Shown: positions 24,731 through 34,083 of the stretch, in pieces
Layout: each line of letters starts with the position of its first letter
Position numbering within the stretch: position 1 is the stretch's first letter
Assembly: GCA_029641185.1 (NCBI GenBank)
Contig: JAPWGK010000012.1
Location: 434,001-498,000, forward strand
Direction: 5' to 3'
Source: Pseudofabraea citricarpa
Lineage: Eukaryota > Ascomycota > Leotiomycetes > Helotiales > Dermateaceae
Length of the DNA: 64,000 nt
The notes under the pieces: model-generated
Seen by the model: only the letters and a program-made list of their open reading frames with translations
Database searches by the model: none
What the model was told of the DNA's origin: nothing
Program-made: the position numbers and the translations under genes

Positions 24731-25306
24731 ATTTGTACACTAGTCGCACCTAACTAACTATGAAAGAGATGTGCTTCGGCATAGGGAGGTAGGTTTTCAC
24801 CGCAGAATGGATGGAGGATAGTGGCGGGGCGTTCTGCGAAGTACTTTCATACCCGGCATGGGTCAGACATAGGTATTCTCGTACAGATTGTACATCGCAA
24901 CCCGATCAGATAACCAGCGAGCAAGCAATGGAAGCTTGTATTTAATCATGCAATTGATTCTTTTTTCGTCTTCGCCTTTTCCTCTTTTTCTCTTCTTGGC
25001 GTGCGTGCTCTGTGATGTCCATACCCCGAATGGCCTCGCTTGAGAGCTAGTCTCTCGTTCCTTCTCCTTTTGCTCTGCCTTCTCCTCCCGCTTCTTCAAT
25101 CTGCCCTAGAGCAGGCAGTAGTATCTACTCTCTTTTTTCTTTTGATTCCGCAGCCCCTTCTCTCACATCATCTCTCCTTTTCTCCACCTGGCTTACGAGG
25201 AAGCATAATCTCGTCAGCTATCCCTAAGTACTTTACCCACCGGGCCACAGCACTCGTTCGCCAGTATATATGATCAAGCACCACTGATCACAGCACCTAC
25301 ATCACC
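24731..25306. other. spacer between the two element genes
   Basis: 576 bp. It holds two one-mismatch palindromes (24838-24847 GAAGTACTTT; 25225-25234 TAAGTACTTT) and a pyrimidine-rich run (25040-25200), and should contain the recombinase promoter. The gene spacing and same orientation leave open a shared transcript. Confidence 0.5.
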
Positions 25307-28291
25307 ATGGCCAACATCCCCTCCGACTTCGACTCAGACGACCTCGTATCGTCCGAGGACGAGGAGACCCTTTATCCCTACCATAATGCGGGCAAGAAGA
25401 CTGTTACCGAGATGCTGAAATTCGCTTTGGATGACCGTATAGCATCAAAGCAACGCATAAAGGGTCTTCGAGATATTAAAGGGGCGCCAAAGGAGGTTAT
25501 TGCTCGATACCAATGGTACAATTGGTTCCTCGCATTCTATACCGAGATAATGCATAAGGAGTAAGTCCTTTACCTGGTCTTCTAATATCGTTAACTGACT
25601 GGAGTTAGCATTAAAACAATTACGCCTACCGGAGAGGACCTTGCACGATTTACCGCCCATATAATCGAGAGGCTCAAGTCGGGTGTTCTAGGAAAGTCTT
25701 CATATTCTCAGGACTCATTGAAGCTTGGCATCTATAGAATCACGAAACACTTGGTCTTTGAGTACCCAGACTTTCGTTTAACAGCACACCATACATCTCG
25801 ACTTCAGGCTCTTCTCCATTCACTTGTGCTAGAAGGAAAACTGTTAGTTGGTCAATATAGAAAGAGCCAGTGGATTTCTTTCTTGACATTACGCTCGATA
25901 ATCGCAGCTTACTTGACTGATGCGCTATCGAATGGAGTTATGTCGTGGGATATCAGAATCTGCCGTTGCCTTTCGATTGTGATGATATCTAATGCTGATT
26001 CCCGTGCGGGTGAAATATTACGGTCGGGTGGCTACGATAGCGAAGAGTATATCAAATAGGAGGATATTACAGTCAAACTTGTCGGTGGGACTTCCTTTGA
26101 GCACCTGCAGGCCCAAGCCAAGATACTCTATGAAAAGGGTAGCAAGTAAGTGGACCTTATCTCATCTGGGCTACGGCTGACAAAGTACTTTTGCAATAGA
26201 GGCGATACTTCCATATATCGCAGTGTTCGCTGGCGTCCGCTGGAGAAGTTCGATAATGTTGTTATCGATCCAATCGTTCTGCTCTTGATACATGCTATGA
26301 GGAATAGCCAGGTTTTTGGTAATACCATCCAGGAGGTCCTTCAAGATATTGCCGACGATCCACACCAGACATTGAGGTGGGAGAACCCTAAATGGCCCGT
26401 CATACCTGCTTTCTCAAATACAGGACTTGGACTTGCCTTTCCGAAGGCTGCAGTCGTAGGTCAGATGTCCGCAGGCCTCGTCGCCGCTGGTCGATTGGAT
26501 GGAAACATCCGTGATTTCTGGACTCACGATGCTCGTCGTGGTGCAGCCAAGGATCTGAAGATGCTTAACCATGTCGGGTCGGGTGTGGATCAAAGTGTAG
26601 CAGCTGCCCTGGGGCATTCACACAACGCATTTGCCAAGGGAGTGACCGCAAAATATGCAGAAAGAGAGTCTTTCTTCCTACCCAACGCTAGGGAGACAAT
26701 TGAGGAAGATCCTTTCGCTCCACAAAAGGCGCTAGTACCCTACAGAAAGCAGAGACTAACTGCACACGCTACTGACGAGGCCATGTTGAGGTATCCTGGT
26801 CTCAATCGCAGTCAAGTTGGACGCCGATTGCATCATGAACACAAGCAGGCCTGGGAGCAGGAGCAAATGAGCGCTGAACGTCCTTCTTCGAAGCGCCGTC
26901 GTGTAGAGGCGTCAAAAGTACTTTCCAACCAGGAGGAAGAGGATCGTCGTATAGTGTCTCCAAAAGTACTTTCCAACCAGGAGGAGGAGACTCTGCAGCA
27001 GCTTGACGATATAGCATCAGCAGCCACTTCCTTGCAAGCACCAGACCTGAAAGGTACGGACTACGAGTTTATCGACCCACGGTTACTGTCTCCCGAAGAC
27101 ATCGAGGCTGCATCCCGCCTACAAGGTCTTATAAGCAACCAAGGCGACAAGAATGATGTGGTCAGCAGCGAAGACAAAGAGGCCGAGACCATAGAGGATA
27201 CGCTTATAATTAGTGCTCTTTCTTCAGACAGTCATGGACCAAAACCACTCGAGCTACCGGTTCTCGATTTCATAAACTACTTTGCCAAGATCAACCTCTT
27301 CCGTAGAGTTCAAAGAGTCCCCCTAGCGGATCTCCCGGCGGAGGACAAGAAACGTAACCCTTTGAGTGGGAGCCGTGGTCCTCTCGAGCAGTTCTGCAAG
27401 CCCTGTATGTTTGAATCACTGGGCTGCAGTTACAAGAGTCCCAATGGTAACGATGTGAAGAACCATGAACAGGCCTATTGTCATTACAGCGATAAGGCCA
27501 CTCAAGAACAAATCGCACTCCGACTTGCTCCACGTCCTTTCAAGTGCTCAGAGTGTGACAAGTCATATGTACTCCAAAAGTACTTGGCAGAACATCAGAG
27601 AGATAAGCATAATAAAGATAGCTCCTGGCAACCCAAGACATGCGATCAAGGTTGTACCAGTGGGCATGTCTTCGAGTCAGAAGTTGCTTATCAAATCCAT
27701 ATCAAAAAGTCCGGTCTCCACCACCAGGTTGAGAATATTGTGCCACAGCAATGTAGCTTGTTCGGTGTCTGCAAGGTTGAAAAGTCCTTTACCTCCTTTG
27801 TCAAATACAGGAACCATCTAACGCACTTCCATAAACTCCTCACAGAGGAGGAACGGCTTCCTTACCTTCCACAGAAACCGACCACCAACAATGGGCCATT
27901 CAAGCGTCAGCCTTGTCCTATAGGTCGCTGTTTCTATGACAAGAAGGATATCCTTGACCGTCACAGTCTCATGCTCCATCTCAAGGGAGTACATAAGATA
28001 TCCGAGCGCAAGTCGAGAAAGATGGCTGGATATATTGACAAGGATGAAAATGATGAAAACGATAGCAGTAGTGATGAGGAGCCTGACGACATAACCGCAC
28101 ATGCCCTCGAAGCACCAGCAGCTCTCAAATTACCTTGTCCTCTGGGTAATTGCCAATCTGCTTTCAGAGACTTCAAGAAACCTTTCTTGTTGAAGAAGCA
28201 TTTGCTTACCAAGCAACACAGTTGTTCTGAAGACGAGGCCAGTCAACTGTCTGGATGTGTGGCGCGTCAGCTCAAGTCGAAGGACGCTTGA
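25307..28291 (+). pseudogene. DUF3435-like tyrosine recombinase fused to C2H2 zinc fingers, one in-frame stop
   Basis: Exons 25307-25560, 25609-26145 and 26200-28291 make 961 codons. An N-terminal SAM-like core-binding region (about 30-200) precedes the catalytic domain. The first Arg is in NADSRAGEILRSGGY, H-x-x-R is in FWTHDARRGAAKDL, a downstream His is in AALGHSHNAF, and a candidate nucleophile Tyr is in VTAKYAERE. A Lys/Arg-rich linker with KRRR follows, then from about residue 660 several zinc fingers. One is a textbook finger (CSECDKSYVLQKYLAEHQRDKH by spacing C-X2-C-X12-H-X4-H), and others start at CSLFGVC, CPIGRC and CPLGNC. TAG at 26057 falls in EYIK-stop-EDI, where relatives have Trp (RWEDI-like), so it probably came from TGG. 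Ends with TGA. It would cut and join DNA to move the element. Confidence 0.75.
26914..26985 (+). repeat. 24-bp direct repeat containing the palindrome, within the recombinase linker
   Basis: Bases 26914-26937 and 26962-26985 are identical (24 bp, period 48) and each begins with AAAAGTACTTTCC. They encode KVLSNQEEE twice. Confidence 0.85.
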
Positions 28292-28607
28292 AAAGTCCTT
28301 TAGCCCTTTATCCCCGAGGACAATATGGACCGATGATTTAGTATCAATTTTGCTGAGTATATATTAACGCTGCCAAAGGACTTTGCTACTAGCTGGTGCG
28401 GCTGTATGGATGTTATCGAGCTGTTACGTTTTATCCACAGTTATCGTGAAAGTACTTATAATATTATTGCTTTTATACGGGTGAGGAGGATTTTATAGTC
28501 ATTCAGATTAGCTTTAATAATATTATACCCTTACCATCAACTCAAGGCCAAGTTTCACATTGATTCGTTTGTAAATATCATGTGCTCACTGAGCATGTGA
28601 CATGGAG
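28292..28607. other. right end of the element
   Basis: About 315 bp after the recombinase stop. It holds palindromes at 28292, 28375 and (one mismatch) 28449, and an AT-rich inverted repeat, TATAATATTATT at 28457-28468 and its complement at 28516-28527. CGAGGACA at 28315-28322 is also present in the left hairpin. The last bases, around GTGACATGGAG, join DUR3. Confidence 0.6.
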
Positions 28608-29780
28608 GCTACAACCATGGGCCTTGCCGCTTTAGCCCTCGAAGGCCACCCTGCATTCCCAACATACCCAAACCGAATGGATCCAGCTGATGTTTCTGCT
28701 GGTCTTGTTCTGCCATATGCAGCAGTAGCTCTGTTGGGAAAAGGCGGAGCAGTTGCAACACTTCTTATTGTCTTCATGGCGGTTACTAGTGCTTCTTCTG
28801 CCGAGCTTATTGCCGTTTCTTCCATCTTCACATATGATATCTACCAGACCTACTTCAAACCAGACGCCTCTGGACGTCGCCTCATCTGGATGTCTCACGC
28901 TATGGTTGTTGGTTTTGGGCTCTTTATGGCATCTTTCTCTGTTGGATTACACTATGCAGGAATTAGCATGGGATATCTCTATCTCATGATGGGAGTCATA
29001 ATTTCCGGGGCTGTCATTCCCGCGACCTTGACACTTATGTGGGCTGGACAAAACAAATGGGCTGCTACCTTCACTCCACCACTTGGACTTATCTGCGCTG
29101 TTATCGCTTGGCTTGTTACCGCCAAAAAGACTTGCGGTGCTCTGGATGTAGATTGTACCGGCAGTAATAATCCTATGCTGGCAGGCAATGTCACAGCTCT
29201 ACTGTCACCCATTATTTTTATCCCAATCTTCACATTGATTTTCGGAATCGATCATTACGACTGGAAATCAATGGCTGCCATTCGCCGAGCAGATGATCAC
29301 GATATGGCCGAAGCAGCACACATCGATTTAGAACTTGTCCCAGGCGAGCGTCGCGAATCTGCAGCCCAAGCTCAGGCCGAAGCATTAAAACTACTCCGCG
29401 CATCCAAGATCGCTAAAATCATGACTACTTTCATGACTATTTCACTATTGATTCTCTGGCCCATGCCTATGTACGGTAGCGGATATATCTTCAGCCGCAA
29501 ATTCTTCACTGGGTGGGTGGTTGTGGGTATTATGTGGATCTTTGGCTCGCTTGCTGCTGTTGGAATCTTCCCCGTTTGGGAGGGAAGGAAAGAGATGGCT
29601 GAGACGATCAAGGCTATCTGGTTGGATATCACGGGTAAACAACACCCGAGCAAGTATCATAACTCAACAGCTACTTTCGTTGATGCTGAAACTGCCGATG
29701 GTGAGAAGGGTTCGGGTGTTGATACACCACCCGTTGCGAAGGGCGAGGAGATTACTGAGAAGAATGTCAGTACTTCTTAA
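28608..29780 (+). pseudogene. DUR3: DUR3-type urea transporter, 3' half
   Basis: An uninterrupted frame of 390 codons to TAA at 29778-29780. It continues the transporter with ATTMGLAALALEGHPAFPTY, LVLPYAAVALLGKGGAVATL, LIVFMAVTSASSAELIAVSS and FTYDIYQTYFKPDASGRR, typical for fungal DUR3. Several membrane helices and a hydrophilic C-terminus follow. With the 5' half the total is about 694 residues, the usual length for this family. No degenerate codons are seen, so the insertion appears recent. An ATG at 28602 (MEATTMGL) might start an aberrant truncated product, but no function is expected. Confidence 0.85.
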
Positions 29781-30021
29781 TCCTGGTGCGTGGGATATAT
29801 GAAGTTGGATATGAGTGTAGTAAAATTGGAAGTGTGCGGTTTTGAGTCAGATCGTCAGATGTTCAATGATACCAAATAGCAATTAAATTTTGTTTATATT
29901 TGATAATCCTCGTGTATTTATTCTCTTTCCCTGCGATATCGTTGCAGGTAGCTGATTAAGTTATATAACTCAACCTCATTCATCACTACATTGAGTAAGA
30001 CCAGCTTAAAAACTACTTGGA

Positions 30022-32061
30022 CTAAAGGAACTCCGCAACACAAGGGAAAACCTGTGCATTGTTCCCAGCACACGCATAACTGCAATCCCTCTGGATCGGG
30101 GCGACGACAGACGTAGCAGCGATTCGATTTCCGCAGTAACCTATTATCGATACACGTCAGCGCCATGCTTCTTCTCCGTCCTTCTCCAGCCGAACTTGAA
30201 TTTGAACTTGAATTTGAACTTGAATTTGAACTTGCACTTACACTCAGAGCCGTATTCCAAGCCGAAATACTCAAACCCCTTGCACGCGCTCGCGCACCTC
30301 GCGGCCGTTAACGTCCCTGGCAAATCAACGCGGATCGGAAATGCCCGCGATCCGAGGTCTGCCCCGTTCTCCCCGTCGATGTAGCAGCCGCGCGAGTTGT
30401 AGGACCCGACACTTGGGACCAGTGTTGGTGTGACTGCTTTGGTGCTTGATGTGCTGGTGTGCGAGGTTGATGGGGGAGGGGAAGATGCTGGAAGTGTAAG
30501 TGCAAGTGTAAGCGAGAGCGCGGGTGAGGTGGTGGTTTCTACGCTCGTTGATCTGCTGGAGTCGTACACGCTTGAGAAGGTTGTTGTCGTTGGAATTGAA
30601 TTTGAAGTTGAAGTTGGGTTAAGGACTGTCAGTGTCGGCGTCTTTGTAAGTTCGCTGCTTGATGTGATGTTAAAGAAGGGACTTGTCGTTTCGGGGTCGC
30701 TTGTTAGCGAGTTTGATTTGGTTATGGTCGTGTTCGTTTCGGGTGCTGCAGAGAGAGTCGTAGAGGTGCTGGTGATGTTTGAATTTGACGTCGGAGAATT
30801 AGCACTGGGGAGAGATGTGGTAAAGACCGAATAGTTGGAGGATGTTGTGGATATGTTGAGGTACCGAGCCGTTGTTGTAGAAGGGAAAGAAGTCGAAAGC
30901 ACATCTGCGCTCGTTGTAGTCGAGTTATATGGCGTGGCGAATGTTATAGATGTGATGTTAGAAGTCGACGGCACTTCACTGGTCCTAGGCAAAGCCGAGG
31001 TGGTGATTGAGAGGTTGAAAGAAGCTGTGGTTGAAGGGATGGCGAGTTCGGTACTTGAAGAACTATTCGTTGCGGTAGATTTATTAAGATACGGAGCTTT
31101 AGTGGATGTGAAAGATGTCGGAAGTGTAGCTGCGCTCGTTATGGTCGAGTTATATGCCGTAAAGGAGGGTGCAGAAATGATAGTATTGGAACTGCTAGGA
31201 CTTGTTGTCGCTTCGCTTGTGCCAGAGGGAACTGCAGTAGAGACTGAGAGATTGAATGTTGCTGATGCTGTGACTAACGGCGTTGCGGGTTCAGTACTCG
31301 ATGTACTGTCGGAATAATCGACCGCTGTTGCAGATGCGTTAAGGTAGTGAGCTGTGGCGGACAGGAAAGAGGTCGGAGACACAGCCTTGCTCGATGTCGC
31401 TGCTGGAACTTCGGAGGTTGTAGCGACGAGGATAGATGTGTTTGAGGGTACTTTTATGCCAGAAGTATTTGCTGGGAGATAGGTGGCAGCTGTGCTTAAA
31501 GTATCGTTACTGAGCGAGGTGCTTGAAGGCAGTTCGGAAGTGCTCGCCGTTGGGGAAATCGAAGATGAGTTAATCCACAATGGCTCGGATGTTGAAGCGG
31601 CAGTAGCTAAGCTGATACTCGACTTTATTTCGCTTGACGATGAGACAGCGGGGGTACTGATTGGATATGTAGAGATAGAGGGTGTGTTGATACATCTACA
31701 GGCAGAGCTGACACGATAAATAGTATCTCCACTACACATGGAAGCATATGTTGGCAGATTTTGGGTTGTTGTAACGATTCCTTCTCTGAAAGTGGAGCAG
31801 AACTCGTTGCCATCATTGCGGATAAATGCTCTCAGGCAACTATAAGAGAATCAGCCACTGAAATATACTAGTTAGAAAGAAAAGCCACAATTTCAAAGCC
31901 AGAAATTTGATATGAACAGCTTTGTTGATGAGCCAGTCTCAGTTCCACGGACAATTACTACCATCATTCAAGAGAACCTACTTATCATTGGCACAACCAC
32001 TCTCGCGAGCTGCAGCAGAATAGCTAAGTACCACTAGAAGTAATACATTCCAGTGCGCCAT
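30022..32061 (-). CDS. secreted Ser/Thr-rich cell-wall protein with WSC domain
   Basis: Exons 32061-31982, 31839-30242 and 30140-30022 sum to 1797 nt, giving 598 aa. Exon 1 supplies a signal peptide (MAHWNVLLLVVLSYSAAA). A Cys-rich N-terminal module follows (CANDNCLRAFIR..EFCSTFRE..CSGDTIYRVSSACRC), common in secreted proteins of filamentous ascomycetes. About 390 residues of Ser/Thr-rich, presumably O-glycosylated sequence come next. The C-terminus is a WSC domain (RGCYIDG, CASACKGFEYFGLEYGSE, then CYCGNRI across the last intron, CSYACAGNNAQ). WSC modules bind wall glucans. No GPI or membrane anchor is seen, so it is probably extracellular. The final exon is placed from the conserved CYCGN join; the last residues are less certain. 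Confidence 0.8.
30188..30232. repeat. short tandem repeat inside the last intron of the WSC gene
   Basis: About 3.5 copies of a 12-bp unit (ACTTGAATTTGA on the + strand) lie between splice donor and acceptor. Read through, they would give a Lys-Phe run that breaks the WSC domain, which is why they are assigned to the intron (30141-30241). Confidence 0.75.
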
Positions 32062-34083
32062 TTTCAATATATTTGTCAACATTCCTGTCCTTCTAACAAG
32101 TGGAGGAAGTCAACAGAATGGATGTAGAGTTTGTGAAGTTCAAGCAGTCGTGGTATAAGCAAGTCTCTTGGTTGTTAAGAACGAGAGTACGATTTTTCTA
32201 TTTTCCACAGGACTTGGATAACACCTTATATTTTCGCAAGACGCAGCTTTCATGGGATTTTCAGCTGTTATGCAAGGTAGGTATGCAAAATTCGTGCATT
32301 TGGACTTCTATTCGACGACCAGCTCACCTTGACCTCTGCGTTATCTTGACGCATTGAAATGAATGCGTAAAATCTGACCTCCCATAGTCAAATCTACAAG
32401 GTCATTTTGACTCTTATCATCCCTCGTGGCTTACTCGTGCAGCCCTCACGGAGTAGCCTTGAGAATGTGTCTGTCCAGAATCCCGTCTCCGAGTCATTTC
32501 GGCCGGCGTCCTTCCGAAAAAGGGAAGCATGAAACCACCACGATACCTACGGCAGCTAAAGTTACAATCCCATGTCTCACCGAATTGTTCAAAATCGTGA
32601 TAAGAATGAGAGACACTAGCCTAGAAACATGAGGTACTGCCTCTTCAAACTACTTGCTTGAAGGTTGGCTTGGCAACAACCCGGTGTGAGACTTGAACAC
32701 TTAAATGTTACCATCAATGGCTTTTGCGACGCAAGGTGTTGTAGAGAGCTCATCCAGACGAAACAAGGGAAGATATATGGAATGTGGCTTACCGTCTTGC
32801 CTCGTTTATGTGCGGCTACACTAACCATCTCATATCAGCATAATCTAGAGTTATGGCGTAATCGTTTTTTTTTTAAAAAAAAAAGAGCTCATAGTCTCAT
32901 CATCTTCGTGGTGCGCCCTATTGAAACGAGTTACTATTCTTCGGAGGTCGGTGAAATCTTCCAGGTAGAATAGTTATAAGTTGAACTACTTAGGTATGCT
33001 ACATCAGATTCCGCACCTAGTTCCAAGAAGAATAACATATAACCAGAAGCTGAGGAGAAAAGCCAAGGTCTCCGGTAAGAAGAGTTACGAAATCCGGGGG
33101 AGAAAGGTCTCAAGAATGTGATAGACGTTATACAAAAGGCGCCTAGGCAGACCAAGAACTTTGAGCTATTATAAATCCTCTTCTAACTTCTGCGGAGTAT
33201 AAACAGAACATGAGTTTCGAGGAATAACTGCAACAGTGCTTCTTGTATATGCCCTCTTTGAAGATCAAAGATAACCTCGATCCGAGTACTTTATCTTTCA
33301 CAACTACTGCCGCCCATATCAATTCCTCCAAATCTAATAATCGAATGAGAAAGACAAAACTATATGTCTCAAGCTCAATAGAAGAGCATCTGGTACCACA
33401 GCTTCAGTTTTTGCAGACTTGCGATAGAAAAGGGGGGAGGGTCGCTAAATTATTGCTGACTAAGCACATCAAACCTCTACGATCTTCCTGCTTTTGGGTG
33501 TATTTGCCTCGATTAAGCAAAAGTTTCCTGTTTGGGAAGGGAAAAAGCAATTCAAGCTTTATTCTAGGGAGGGCTCGTTTATGTAAATTATCCTAACCTT
33601 TCAATTCTCAACTTGAATAACCTCGTTTTCAAATCTTTATCCTTAAGGATAATTATTTCTATTTAACTCTTTTCTTCTGCTAGATTTTCATTGTTTCCCT
33701 AATATTCCAATGTTCTTTTATTTTTGTTAGAAGAAAAAAATAGTATTTAAGTATAATTTTTTGAATTTTATATTTTGGACTACCTATTATCTTTTGCCTT
33801 ATTCTCTCTTCCTTTTCCTAAGAATGAATAAAATTGAACTTTATCTTTGTATGCTTTTATTTGGAATGCTAATTACGTAGTCGGCCGCTGCCTCTATAAA
33901 GGCCGTCCTTTTGTAGTTATCCTCTTTCTTCCTTGGAAAGATCAATAACCTTTCAACACCAGCATTCAATTGAACATGTGATGTCAGTCGACTCATTGAT
34001 AACAGTAAACTGATATAGTACTAATAACATATATCTACTTTTTTTGTTTGACAGTTGTTTGAAAATTATCTGTACTAAATAAT
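32062..34083. other. gene-poor AT-rich region
   Basis: About 2.0 kb upstream of the WSC gene. I see no supportable gene; the ORFs at 32426-33596 lack domains and sit in AT-rich, stop-dense sequence. It includes a perfect T10A10 palindrome at 32865-32884. 33600-34080 is very AT-rich and may be decayed repeat DNA. Confidence 0.45.

Larger units (their letters stand above)
17997..28458. repeat. dispersed 10-bp palindrome AAAGTACTTT and its GGAC/GTCC variant, 18 exact copies
   Basis: Exact AAAGTACTTT starts at 18707, 19495, 20586, 21282, 21731, 22302, 23540, 26182, 26915 and 26963. Exact AAAGGACTTT or its complement AAAGTCCTTT starts at 17997, 19969, 22679, 23115, 24719, 27782, 28292 and 28375. 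One-mismatch copies start at 18825, 20326, 24838, 25225, 25562, 27274, 27577 and 28449. Some extend further, e.g. GCAAAAGTACTTTTGC at 20583-20598 and GGAAAGTACTTTCC at 21280-21293. Copies lie in introns, coding exons (all three frames) and spacers. Reading by eye I found no exact copy in the other 53 kb. Confidence 0.85.
17519..28607 (+). mobile_element. about 11.1 kb two-gene element (SNF2 helicase + tyrosine recombinase) inserted in DUR3
   Basis: The insertion is defined by the two halves of DUR3 either side of it. Boundaries are uncertain by about 15 bp. The left flank ends ..ATCCCCTGTATG and the right flank resumes ..CATGGAGGCTACAACC. The trinucleotide ATG is shared at both junctions, and joining there would leave IP-C-M-E-ATTMG, the same spacing as in related transporters recalled from memory. 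No long terminal inverted or direct repeat is seen, which fits tyrosine-recombinase integration. Contents in order: hairpin end, repeated leader modules, SNF2 helicase gene, 0.6 kb spacer, DUF3435-like recombinase/zinc-finger gene, and a 0.3 kb right end. A short palindrome is scattered throughout. Starships also use DUF3435 recombinases but carry them first, reading inward; here the gene is last, reading outward. Confidence 0.85.

Noticed and set aside
22397..26059. TAA/TAG reassigned to glutamine inside the element
   Set aside because: Normal CAA/CAG codons are used throughout, and the TAG at 26057 stands where a Trp is expected, so C-to-T/G-to-A mutation explains all five better.
17519..28607. 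Calling the insertion a standard Starship
   Set aside because: The DUF3435-like recombinase is the last gene and reads toward the right end. Starship captains sit first and read inward, and no cargo genes are present.
30144..30240. Lys-Phe repeat as a protein tail in the WSC protein
   Set aside because: Splicing 30141-30241 restores the conserved CYCGNRI motif, so the repeat is intronic.
33850..33985. Possible solo LTR with TATAAAGG
   Set aside because: No target duplication or second copy could be found.
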